A stretch of DNA of 64,000 nucleotides from Dehalococcoidia bacterium. GTDB taxonomy: Bacteria; Chloroflexota; Dehalococcoidia; SM23-28-2. Of this stretch, positions 1 through 8,092 are shown piece by piece (position 1 is the stretch's first letter; the number at the start of each line of letters is the position of its first letter). A model generated the notes under the pieces. That model was not told the origin of the DNA. It saw nothing but the letters and a program-made list of their open reading frames with translations, and made no database searches. The stretch spans positions 971,481-1,035,480 of the forward strand of contig CP070630.1 in the NCBI GenBank assembly GCA_020356025.1. The letters are read 5' to 3'. The translations under genes and the position numbers were made by a program.

Positions 1-128
1 CAGCATATCTGGCCCTGCCATATCTGTCAACGGCGAGGGGCAGCTCCAGTCGCAGCCGCGAGGGCCGGCAAGGGAACCGCCCACATGGGTTACAATGAGG
101 GCGACGCTTTCACCTGCGGAGGTCAGCC

Positions 129-377
129 ATGTCCTGCGAGGAAGCCAACAAGAGGCTCATCGAGGTGCACAACGCCAAAACCCGAGTGGACGAGGAGCTA
201 ACGCAGCTACTGCTCTCTTTCGTCAGCACGCCCGGACACCCGGGAGAGCCAATTGTAGAAGGCAGCGAGAAGGCGCGGCGCGTGGACCGCCTCACGAGAG
301 AGGCAGAGCTAGCGTCTCAGCGCCTCCGGGCTGCATGGGTCGCCTTCGTAGAGGCCAGAAAGCGGCACAACAACTAG
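129..377 (+). CDS. small hypothetical helical protein
   Basis: An 82-residue reading frame starts at ATG 129, with a GCGGAGG-like ribosome binding site a few bases upstream and a TACAAT hexamer near 103-108 that could be a -10 box. The protein is charged and probably mostly alpha-helical, with many Glu, Arg and Lys residues and no membrane segment or signal peptide. I do not recognise a family. Codon use looks like the neighbouring genes. It stands alone on the plus strand, about 320 bases from the 3' end of the convergent phosphatase gene. Existence is likely but function is unknown. Confidence 0.5.
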   Translation: MSCEEANKRLIEVHNAKTRVDEELTQLLLSFVSTPGHPGEPIVEGSEKARRVDRLTREAELASQRLRAAWVAFVEARKRHNN

Positions 378-694
378 ACCCGCCCGCGCCAGTTCCCCCT
401 TCCAGCTCTCCCCCACCCCCCTTATCCTCTTCCCAGGCCCATCACCCAGCGCCCTCATCGGGGGTGCAGGGGGCGCTGCCCCCTGCCGGGGTTCTAGGGG
501 GGTCCCCTAGAGCCACTAATTGAAGGGCGGGTGGGTGGGACAAATCTTGAAGGGAGGCTCGTTCCATGCCTCGCGGCACCCAGAACAATCAACCGTAACC
601 GCCCCAAAATCCCCCCTCCCAGATACGGACGACGCAAAAAGATCCCCAACACAGTCAAAAGTGGAATCCAGCCCCGTAGAGGAATGCCCTGGCC
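378..694. other. intergenic stretch without a gene
   Basis: Between the small hypothetical gene and the convergent phosphatase gene I see no supported coding region. The stretch is C-rich on the plus strand and holds a tandem pair of near-perfect hairpins at 466-511, listed separately. The remainder (512-694) shows no recognisable signal. Confidence 0.6.
466..511. repeat. tandem GC-rich hairpins, terminator or dispersed repeat
   Basis: Two adjacent inverted repeats are visible. GCAGGGGGC (466-474) pairs with GCCCCCTGC (478-486) around a 3-base loop, and TCTAGGGG (493-500) pairs with CCCCTAGA (504-511) around another 3-base loop. They lie between convergent genes, so they may end transcription from both sides, although no clear T-tract follows. 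Such paired palindromes are also typical of dispersed repeat units; no second copy was noticed in this window. Confidence 0.55.
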
Positions 695-1528
695 CTACCG
701 CCAGGGCCTACCCGCCGCCAGCCGCAGGAAGTCCGCGTGCGCCCCCGGCGCCCCCGCAATCGCCCCCTCGCTCCGGATGCTCACCGGCCCGCCGTCCCGG
801 TCGCTGATCGCTCCCCCGGCCTCTCGCACCAGCAGAATGCCCGCCGCGCTATCCCAGGGGAACAGCACATGATGGACGAACAGGTCGAACCGACCGCAGG
901 CAGCGTAGGCCAGCCCCAGAGCAGCGCTCCCCGTGATCCGTATGCTCTGCATCCCCGGCCACAGCTCGTGCAGCAGCGCCAGCAGCCGACCCGCCCTCCG
1001 GTCGTCGTAGCCCAGGCCCACCGCCAGCAGCGACGCCCCCACACTCTCCACCTGCGAGACCTCTATCCGCTCGCCGTTCACGAACGCCCCCTCGCCCTTA
1101 TGCGCCCAGAACTCCTCCCCGCGAACAGGCTCGAAGGTCAGCCCCAGCAGCGGCTCCTCTCGATAGCACAGCGCGATGTTGATGCAGAAGAAGGGGATGC
1201 CCCGCGCGAAGTTGTGGGTGCCGTCCAGCGGGTCCACCACCCACATCCAACCCTCGCCCTCAACGCTGGCGCTCGTCTCCTCCGAAAGCACCGAGTGGTC
1301 GGGGTACTCGGCCGCCAGGATCTCGTGTATGGCCTGCTCCGACGCCAAATCGGCCGCCGTTACGACGTTACCCCGCCCTTTGACCCGCACGTCCTGCGAA
1401 CCACCGAACGCGGCCATAAGAATGCGCTCGCCTTCACGGGCGCAGAGGCGGGCCACTTCCAGCGGGCTCTTGCCGCTTCTGGACGAAGGGGCCTGCCCTG
1501 AGCTTGTCGAAGGGAGATCAGTGGCCAT
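695..1528 (-). CDS. inositol monophosphatase family protein
   Basis: A 277-residue Mg2+-dependent phosphatase of the inositol monophosphatase superfamily (substrate could be inositol-1-phosphate, histidinol-phosphate, fructose bisphosphate or PAP). Motif 1 is VDPLDGTHNFARG, which holds the metal-binding Asp residues. Motif 2 is PWDSAAGILLVREAGG near the C terminus. An upstream acidic EET segment matches the first metal ligand. I chose ATG 1528, which overlaps the trpS stop by 11 bases; a longer frame exists but only runs antisense to family expectation inside trpS. Residues 5-14 (LPSTSSGQAP) are encoded by a short repeat sequence and do not belong to the fold. It is the last gene of a minus-strand run after trpS. 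Exact substrate cannot be decided. Confidence 0.9.
   Translation of the reverse strand: MATDLPSTSSGQAPSSRSGKSPLEVARLCAREGERILMAAFGGSQDVRVKGRGNVVTAADLASEQAIHEILAAEYPDHSVLSEETSASVEGEGWMWVVDPLDGTHNFARGIPFFCINIALCYREEPLLGLTFEPVRGEEFWAHKGEGAFVNGERIEVSQVESVGASLLAVGLGYDDRRAGRLLALLHELWPGMQSIRITGSAALGLAYAACGRFDLFVHHVLFPWDSAAGILLVREAGGAISDRDGGPVSIRSEGAIAGAPGAHADFLRLAAGRPWR
1491..1514. repeat. short dispersed repeat (CCCTTCGACAAGCTCAGGGC type)
   Basis: The segment reads, on the minus strand, CCCTTCGACAAGCTCAGGGC followed by AGGC. I recognise it as a widespread short palindromic-type repeat seen in many environmental bacterial genomes. Here it lies inside a coding region, right after the start codon of the phosphatase gene, and keeps the frame open. 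The base count of the insertion is uncertain because the ancestral sequence is not available. Confidence 0.6.
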
Positions 1529-2513
1529 AGGCCGCAGGTAGTCCCATCTTGTCCCGCACCTCGGCCATAGTCTCGCCAGCGATGACGCGGGCGCGGGCAG
1601 CCCCGTCGGCCAGCACCTCCTCGACGTAGTTGGGACGGCCGGCCAACTCCTGCCGGCGCTCCCGGAACGGCGCCAGCACGCGATTGATGCCGTCGGCCAG
1701 TTGCTGCTTGCACTCAACGCAGCCCCGCTTGGCGGTGGTGCACTCTTCATACACAACCTCCACCTGGTCCGGGTTGAATTGGTGATGGAGGCTGTAGACG
1801 TTGCACACCTCGGGCCGACCGGGGATGTGCCGATGCGTTCGCTGGGGGTCGGTAACGGCGGTCATCACCCGCTCCACCGTCTCCTCCGGCGTAGCGACCA
1901 GCTCAATGTGGTTGTCCAGGCTCTTGCTCATCTTGTTGACGCCGTCCAGGCCCAGCACCACCGGCGCCTCCGTGAGCTTGGCGTGGGGCTCGGGGAAGGT
2001 CTCCCCGAACAGGCGATTGAACCGGCGGGCGATCTCCCGCGCCAGCTCCAAGTGAGGCTGCTGGTCTTCACCCACCGGCACCCTGGTCGCTTTGTAGAGA
2101 ATGATGTCGGCGGTCATCAGGACGGGATAGCCCACCAGCCCATAGTTCACGTGATCAGGATGAAGGCGCACCTTGTCCTTGAACGTAGTGACTCGAGTCA
2201 GCCAGCCCAAGGGAGTGATCATGCCCAGCAGCATGGCCAGCTCCAGCACCTCGGGCACGTGCGACTGCACATAGAGGATGGTGCGCTCAGGCTCGATGCC
2301 AGCGGCCAGCAGGTCGAGGACGGTCTCCCACACGTTCTCCCGCAGTTCGCCTGGCTCCCAGGGAGTGGTGATCGTATGAATATCGACGGCGGAGTAGACG
2401 CAGTCATACTCCTCTTGGAGAGCTACAAAGTTCTGGATCGCCCCCAGGTAGTTCCCTAGATGCTGACGACCCGTGCAGCGGATGCCCGCAAATACGCGGC
2501 CCCTCTTGGTCAT
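1518..2513 (-). CDS. trpS: tryptophanyl-tRNA synthetase
   Basis: A 331-residue class I aminoacyl-tRNA synthetase charging tRNA-Trp in the cytoplasm. The ATP-binding HIGH-type signature is GRQHLGNYLGA near residue 16, and the KMSKS loop is GVNKMSKSLDNH near residue 190. Length equals the bacterial TrpRS norm (about 330). It starts at ATG 2513 and ends in TGA, showing that TGA acts as a stop in this genome. It follows argS by 73 bases and overlaps the start of the phosphatase gene, so the three genes are probably co-transcribed. Confidence 0.97.
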   Translation of the reverse strand: MTKRGRVFAGIRCTGRQHLGNYLGAIQNFVALQEEYDCVYSAVDIHTITTPWEPGELRENVWETVLDLLAAGIEPERTILYVQSHVPEVLELAMLLGMITPLGWLTRVTTFKDKVRLHPDHVNYGLVGYPVLMTADIILYKATRVPVGEDQQPHLELAREIARRFNRLFGETFPEPHAKLTEAPVVLGLDGVNKMSKSLDNHIELVATPEETVERVMTAVTDPQRTHRHIPGRPEVCNVYSLHHQFNPDQVEVVYEECTTAKRGCVECKQQLADGINRVLAPFRERRQELAGRPNYVEEVLADGAARARVIAGETMAEVRDKMGLPAAYGH

Positions 2514-2586
2514 GAGATCACAACCTCACAAAGATGGGTTAACGGAATACTAGCATGCGACGGAAGCGGCGACAAGGCCGCACTCT

Positions 2587-4251
2587 CTACATCCTAACCG
2601 GTGCCGACACGCCCATGAGGCCCAGCGTGCGGGCCAGAGTCGCCCTGCAAGCCGCTACCAGCTTCAGCCGCGCCTTCGATAGGGGCAGGTCGTCAGAGAC
2701 CACACGGCACTTCTCGTAGAAGTCGTGAAAGACGGTGGCCAGCTCGAGGGCATAATGGGGCAGGTGGTGAGGCTCCAGTGTGAGCGCCACCGCCTCCACC
2801 ACCTCCGGCAAGAGCAGCATCTTGCGGATGAGGGCCAGCTCCGCCGGGTGGGTCAGGAGCGCCAGATCGCCGTCTGCGTACTCGACGCCCTCCTCAGCGG
2901 CGTGCCCCAGGATGCCAGCAATGCGAGCGTGGGCATACTGCACGTAGTACACCGGGTTCTCAGCACTCTGCTCCTTAGCCAGCTCCAAGTCGAAGTCCAT
3001 GTGGGAATCGGCGGAGCGAGCCAGGAAAAAGAAACGACAGGCGTCGGCGCCGACTTCCTCCACCACCTCGCCCAGCGTGATCATCTCGCCCGTGCGCTTG
3101 GAGAGCCGGACGATCTCCGCGCCCCGCCGCAGGGTCACTAGCTGATAGACGATAATATCCAGCCGCTCGGGGTCAACCCCCAGGGCAGCCACGGCGGCCT
3201 GCATGCGGGGCACGTGGCCCTGGTGATCGGCGCCCCAGACGTCGATCACCCGTTGGAAGCCGCGCAGCAGGAACTTATCGTAGTGGTAGGCGATGTCGGA
3301 GGCGAAATAGGTGGGGGAGCCCGTAGACCGCACCAGTACGTTGTCCTTGTCCTCCCCCAGCGCCGACGACGTGAACCAGATCGCCCCCTCCTTCTCGGTC
3401 ACCACGCCCTTCTCACGCAGAAGCTCCATCGCCCGCTCATAGGGCCCGGCGGCGGTATAGAGACTCTTCTCGTTGAACCAGGCGTCATAGTTCACGCCGA
3501 TGGCCGCCAGATCGTTGCGGATGATCGCCAGCATCTTTGCCACGCCCACGTCGTGCAACTCGGGCGGCCAGGGCTCGCCCGGTGGCCTCAGAAAGGCCTC
3601 GCCCTGCTCCGCCTTCAGCTCCTCGGCCAGTTCCACCACGTAGTGGCCGGGATAGCCCCCCTCGGGGATGTCCACCTCACGGCCGAAGAGTTGCTGATAG
3701 CGAGCGTATAGCGTACTGGCGAAGGTCTCGGTCTGAGTACCAGCGTCGTTCACCAGGTACTCCCGCTCCACCGCGTAGCCGGCGGCCGCCAGCACGCTGG
3801 CCAGCGTATCGCCGATGGCCAGCCCACGCCCGTTACCCACATGCAGAGGCCCCACCGGATTCGCGCTGACGAACTCCACCTGGAAACGCTGATCCTGGCC
3901 CAAGGGCACATCGCCGAAGCGCTCGCCCTGGGCGAGGATGGCGTCTATCTGACGAGCCAGCCAAGCATCGCCTAGGCGGAAGTTGATGAAGCCGGGCGGG
4001 GCCACCACCACCTCGGCGATGGCATCGCTGGGCCGGATGTGCCTAGCGATGGCCTCGGCGACAGCCAGGGGGTCAGAGCGAGCAGCACGGGCCAGCTTCA
4101 TGGGGAGACTGGCGGCATAGTCGCCGTGCTCCTCCCGCGCCGGGTGCTCCACCGTCACCTCTGGCAGAGCCAGCGGCGGCAGGTCTCCCTCCTCAAGAGC
4201 TCTGGCGGTGGCGTCCGCGACAAGGCGGGCGATCTCGTGCTTGATCAGCAT
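2587..4251 (-). CDS. argS: arginyl-tRNA synthetase
   Basis: A 554-residue class I synthetase attaching arginine to tRNA-Arg. The N-terminal 90 residues form the Arg-specific add-1 type domain. The HIGH-type motif VGPLHVGNGRG lies near residue 134. The catalytic domain continues to about residue 400 with VWGADHQGHVPR, and the C terminus has the DALR-type anticodon-binding domain (EQSAENPVYYVQYAHARI). Length agrees with short bacterial ArgRS. The start is 4 bases after the recG stop, so the two are translationally close and part of one transcript. The real KMSKS is replaced by a relaxed form near KRTGEMITL, as is common in ArgRS. Confidence 0.97.
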   Translation of the reverse strand: MLIKHEIARLVADATARALEEGDLPPLALPEVTVEHPAREEHGDYAASLPMKLARAARSDPLAVAEAIARHIRPSDAIAEVVVAPPGFINFRLGDAWLARQIDAILAQGERFGDVPLGQDQRFQVEFVSANPVGPLHVGNGRGLAIGDTLASVLAAAGYAVEREYLVNDAGTQTETFASTLYARYQQLFGREVDIPEGGYPGHYVVELAEELKAEQGEAFLRPPGEPWPPELHDVGVAKMLAIIRNDLAAIGVNYDAWFNEKSLYTAAGPYERAMELLREKGVVTEKEGAIWFTSSALGEDKDNVLVRSTGSPTYFASDIAYHYDKFLLRGFQRVIDVWGADHQGHVPRMQAAVAALGVDPERLDIIVYQLVTLRRGAEIVRLSKRTGEMITLGEVVEEVGADACRFFFLARSADSHMDFDLELAKEQSAENPVYYVQYAHARIAGILGHAAEEGVEYADGDLALLTHPAELALIRKMLLLPEVVEAVALTLEPHHLPHYALELATVFHDFYEKCRVVSDDLPLSKARLKLVAACRATLARTLGLMGVSAPVRM

Positions 4252-4255
4252 CGTG

Positions 4256-6742
4256 TCAACTCACCTCCGCCGTGACCCGTTCCCACAGATACGACACCTG
4301 ACGCTCAAGCAGGCGATGCTCTGGTAGAGCCAGCGAAGGGTCTGCCTCCAGAAGCCGAGAGGCCTCGGCCCGCGCCTTCTCGATAAGGTCAACATCCGAC
4401 AAGCGGGCCACCTTCAGATCGGGCATCCCCGTCTGGCGGGTGCCGAAGTACTCGCCGGGGCCACGCAGACGCAGGTCCTCCTCGGCCAAACGGAAGCCGT
4501 CGTAGATGGTCTCCATGAGACCCAGCCGCTCCTGGGCCTCCTGCGAGGGATTCTCCGCCAGGAGGATGCAGTAGCTCTGGTGCTCGCCGCGGCCCACCCG
4601 GCCACGAAACTGGTGAAGCTGCGACAGCCCGAAGCGGTCCGCGCCCTCCACCAACATTATAGTCGCATTAGCGACGTCGATGCCGACCTCCACAACGGCC
4701 GTCGACACTAAGATGTCCAGATCGCGGTCACGGAATGCCCGCATCTCCGCCTCTCGCTCGGCAGACGCGACCCGTCCGTGTACCAGGCCCAGACGCAGGT
4801 CAGGAAAGACATCGCGAGCCAGGTGCTCGTACTCCTGCACAGCCGCCTTAGCGGCAATCGCCTCCGATTCCTCCACCAGAGGGCAAATGATGTACGCCTG
4901 GCGACCCTTGGCCACCTCCTCCCGCACGAACCCGTAGACCTCGTCCCGCTCGTGAGGGAGGGCACGGATTGTCTTCACCACCTTGCGCCCGGGCGGCATC
5001 TCGTCGATCAAGGAGATGTCCAGATCGCCGTAGACGGTCAGAGCGAGGGTTCGGGGGATAGGCGTGGCGGTCATCACCAGCACGTGGGGTGATAGGCCCT
5101 TAGCTCGCAGCGCGGCCCGCTGCATGACGCCGAAGCGATGCTGCTCGTCGACCACCACCAGGCCCAGGCGAGGAAAGGCGACCTCCGCCTGTATCAGAGC
5201 GTGCGTGCCGATGGCGATGTCCACCTCGCCGCAGGCGATAGCCTCCTGGGCGGCTGCCTTCTCCTTGCCCCGCAGGCTACCAATGAGAAGGGCAACCCGC
5301 AGGGGCTTCTCCATGTACGCTGGTTTAAACACGCCGCCATCCAAGACATACTCCCCGCCGTCGCCAAGGAGAGCGCAGATGGTGCGGTAGTGCTGCTCGG
5401 CCAGGATCTCGGTGGGAGCCATCATCGCTCCCTGACAACCGCTGGCAACGGCAGCCAGGAGGCCGGCAGTGGCCACCACCGTCTTGCCGCTGCCCACATC
5501 GCCCTGGAGAAGGCGGCTCATGGGCACCTCGCGGCCGATATCGGCTGCCATTTCGCTCATGACCCGCTTCTGCGCCTGGGTGAGCGTGAAGGCGAGCGAG
5601 GATAGGAAGCCATCGAGGGCCTCCTGCGATAAGGCCAGCGGATAGGCCCTACCGCTCTCCTGCCAGGCCCGGCGGCGTTCCAGGACGCCCAACTGAATGA
5701 TCAGAAGCTCCTGGAAAGCCAGGCAACGCCGGGCCAACTGTGCTGTCTCCACGGAGTCAGGGTAGTGCATCTGCCGCAAGGCGTAAGGCAGCGACCAGAG
5801 ATGCAGGCGCTCCTTCAGCTCTGGCGGCATAGGGTCGGGAACACTATCCGCGAAGTTGTCCAGGGCCTCCCTGGCCAAGCGGCGAACGACGCGCGGCCAC
5901 AGGCCCTTGGTGAGGGGATAGACGGGCACCAGGCGGCCGGTGTGGATGAGGTCGTCGCTGGCCACCAACTCGTATTCGGGCGACTCCATCTGCCGCTGGC
6001 CGCGATAGACACTGACCTTGCCGCTAAGAGCCACCTGCACACCCGAGCGAAGCTGGCGGGCGATGTAGCGCTGCCCCCACCAGATGACCCGAAGCGTGCC
6101 CGTCTCGTCGCCCACGATGGCCTCAGTGCCCTTCGAGCGACGGCCGATGGTCGTCTCCGCCGCCGACCATACCGTGGCCAGCACTGTCTGTTCCTCGCCC
6201 ACAACGAGCTGCGATATGGGACGAATGTTAGCGAAGTCGTTATACCGATAAGGAAAGTGAAAGAGCAAATCGCGGACGGTGTGCACGCCCAGGCGAGCGA
6301 AGCGCGACAAAGTGGTCCGGCTCACGCCCTTAAGGGCGGTGATCGACGAATCGAGGGAGGCTTGCACGACTGTCTGCGCGGCCCGCCTGGCCGCAACGGG
6401 CCTCGCTCTCTTCTTGGCACCGCCGGCTGCTGGCCGTGCGGAAGAGGCAACCGTCTTCGGCCTGACCCCAGGCGATGGGCCGGTGCCAGCAGAGGGATCA
6501 TCCACGACCGCCAGAAGTCCCTCCAGCCAGCGGCGGCGATCCGACGAAGGCAGAGAAGCATAGCCGCCGACAGGAAGAGAGCGTATCGCTGCCGTCAGGT
6601 GCCGATTCGAGAGCGGTACCCGGCTCTGGGAGAAGCGCCGCAGATAAGCGTCCAGCCCCCCCATGACAACGCTATCAGCGAAGCCCTTGGCTCGCTCCAA
6701 CTCCAGGACCTTACGCAGGTTGTCTATCGCCGCCTCGACCAA
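4256..6742 (-). CDS. recG: ATP-dependent DNA helicase RecG
   Basis: An 828-residue superfamily 2 helicase that remodels stalled forks and Holliday junctions. The wedge/OB-fold domain covers about residues 140-270. Walker A GDVGSGKT is at about 414-421, the DExH-type box is VVVDEQHRFG and motif III is MTATPIPRTLA. The C-terminal helicase half carries FRGRVGRGEHQSYC. It is about 130 residues longer than Escherichia coli RecG because of an N-terminal helical region and a basic, Ala-rich linker (about 100-125) before the first helix-hairpin-like segment. It begins 7 bases after the DegV stop and precedes argS. Confidence 0.96.
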   Translation of the reverse strand: MVEAAIDNLRKVLELERAKGFADSVVMGGLDAYLRRFSQSRVPLSNRHLTAAIRSLPVGGYASLPSSDRRRWLEGLLAVVDDPSAGTGPSPGVRPKTVASSARPAAGGAKKRARPVAARRAAQTVVQASLDSSITALKGVSRTTLSRFARLGVHTVRDLLFHFPYRYNDFANIRPISQLVVGEEQTVLATVWSAAETTIGRRSKGTEAIVGDETGTLRVIWWGQRYIARQLRSGVQVALSGKVSVYRGQRQMESPEYELVASDDLIHTGRLVPVYPLTKGLWPRVVRRLAREALDNFADSVPDPMPPELKERLHLWSLPYALRQMHYPDSVETAQLARRCLAFQELLIIQLGVLERRRAWQESGRAYPLALSQEALDGFLSSLAFTLTQAQKRVMSEMAADIGREVPMSRLLQGDVGSGKTVVATAGLLAAVASGCQGAMMAPTEILAEQHYRTICALLGDGGEYVLDGGVFKPAYMEKPLRVALLIGSLRGKEKAAAQEAIACGEVDIAIGTHALIQAEVAFPRLGLVVVDEQHRFGVMQRAALRAKGLSPHVLVMTATPIPRTLALTVYGDLDISLIDEMPPGRKVVKTIRALPHERDEVYGFVREEVAKGRQAYIICPLVEESEAIAAKAAVQEYEHLARDVFPDLRLGLVHGRVASAEREAEMRAFRDRDLDILVSTAVVEVGIDVANATIMLVEGADRFGLSQLHQFRGRVGRGEHQSYCILLAENPSQEAQERLGLMETIYDGFRLAEEDLRLRGPGEYFGTRQTGMPDLKVARLSDVDLIEKARAEASRLLEADPSLALPEHRLLERQVSYLWERVTAEVS

Positions 6743-6749
6743 CCTCCGC

Positions 6750-7595
6750 CTACTCTCCTTCCATCACGCCAACACCTACAAGACCCGGCCCTCCGTGGGT
6801 GCCAATAACAGGCCCGAATCGTATCAAGTGCACCTTCACATTGGGGAAGGCCATCGCCAGCCTCTCCCTGATGCTCTCCGCCTCGTCGGGGGTAGTAGAG
6901 TGACCTACGGCAGCCAGTTTTACGTTCTCGTGCCTGATCCCCGACTGGATGATGCGCTCCAGACCGCGCGCCCGCGTGCGCACCCGCTCCTCAGGGTAGA
7001 CCTCGCCCTCACGCAGTGTGAGAATGGGCTTCACACTGAGCAGCGCTCCCAGATAGGCGCGGGCCCGGCCAATACGGCCACCGCGACGCAGATACTCCAG
7101 CGTGTCCAGCATGAACAGCACGTGGATCCTCTGAACGGCGCTCTCAGCCGCCGCCTTCACCTCGGCCAGCTTGGCGCCCGCGCGGATAGCCTCCGCCGCC
7201 TCAATGATCGCGAAGCCCATTGCCATAGAGGCCACCTGAGAATCCACTAACTCGATGCGCTCGGGCTTGGCCAGCGACTGCCTTGCAGTCTGAGCGGCCT
7301 GCACGGTGCCCGAGAGCTTGGTCCCGATGTGGATGGAGACTATGGAATCGACCTCCGTCAGCAGCCGCTCGTAGACCTCCTGGAAATCACCCACCGAGGG
7401 GGCGGAGGTCGTGGGCAACGGACGGCTCTTGACCAGCCGCTCGTAGAACTCTTCAGTGGTGATGTCCACCCCTTCCCGATAGGCCTCATTGCCGAAGATA
7501 ACCTGCAGAGGGACGATGGTGACGCCAAGCTCTTCAGCCAGCTCTGGCGGCAGGTCAGCGGTGCTGTCGGTCACTATGGCCACTTTGCGCGCCAA
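6750..7595 (-). CDS. DegV/FakB family fatty-acid-binding protein
   Basis: A 281-residue DegV-family protein. The start VAIVTDSTADLP is the hallmark, followed by VTIVPLQVIFGNEAYREGVDI and the TSAPSVGDF segment that contacts the bound fatty acid carboxylate. Family members of this type (FakB) present fatty acids to the FakA kinase for conversion to acyl phosphates that feed phospholipid synthesis. The FakA-type gene lies only about 480 bases upstream on the same strand (8071-9723), which supports the pairing. The two are separated by an oppositely oriented small phosphatase gene. The gene heads the recG-argS-trpS run. Confidence 0.9.
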   Translation of the reverse strand: MARKVAIVTDSTADLPPELAEELGVTIVPLQVIFGNEAYREGVDITTEEFYERLVKSRPLPTTSAPSVGDFQEVYERLLTEVDSIVSIHIGTKLSGTVQAAQTARQSLAKPERIELVDSQVASMAMGFAIIEAAEAIRAGAKLAEVKAAAESAVQRIHVLFMLDTLEYLRRGGRIGRARAYLGALLSVKPILTLREGEVYPEERVRTRARGLERIIQSGIRHENVKLAAVGHSTTPDEAESIRERLAMAFPNVKVHLIRFGPVIGTHGGPGLVGVGVMEGE

Positions 7596-7675
7596 GCCCT
7601 AAACCTCCCGCTGGGTAGTATACCAACGGCACCTGCCCTGCAAAAGCGCCCCCTGCTACACTATCATCAAGTGGA

Positions 7676-8092
7676 ATGAAGCGAGTTCTGTTCGTCTGCA
7701 TTGGCAACGGCGGCCGTAGCCAGATGGCCGAGGCCTTCTTCAATCATTTCTCTGCCGGCCGCCGAGTGGCCATGTCGGCGGGAACACAGCCGGCCACATC
7801 GGTGAGCCGCACTGCCATCGCCGCCATGGCCGAACTGGGCATCGACATCAGCGCTCAAAAACCCAAGCCCCTGACTCAACGGTTGATCCAGCAGGCCGAA
7901 AGAATCATAACAATGGGCTGCGACGTTGCGGAGAGCTGTCCGGCCGGCTTTCATCCTTCTGAGGACTGGGGTCTAGAGGACACCCAGGGCCAACCCCTGG
8001 AAAAGGTACGGCTCATCAGAGACCAGATACGAGAGCGAGTCCTCGCGCTGCTGGCGGATCTTGGCGAGCCTCACTCCGCTGAGACGATGTAG
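7676..8092 (+). CDS. low-molecular-weight phosphatase / ArsC-type reductase
   Basis: A 138-residue protein of the low-molecular-weight protein tyrosine phosphatase fold. The P-loop VCIGNGGRSQMAE near residues 8-20 has the C-x5-R catalytic signature. The C-terminal segment DWGLEDTQG holds the general-acid Asp expected in thioredoxin-coupled arsenate reductases. No ars operon surrounds it, so a phosphatase or arsenate reductase role cannot be separated. It starts at ATG 7676 and its last 22 bases overlap convergently with the FakA-type gene. A TACACT hexamer about 16 bases upstream may serve as a -10 box. Confidence 0.85.
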   Translation: MKRVLFVCIGNGGRSQMAEAFFNHFSAGRRVAMSAGTQPATSVSRTAIAAMAELGIDISAQKPKPLTQRLIQQAERIITMGCDVAESCPAGFHPSEDWGLEDTQGQPLEKVRLIRDQIRERVLALLADLGEPHSAETM

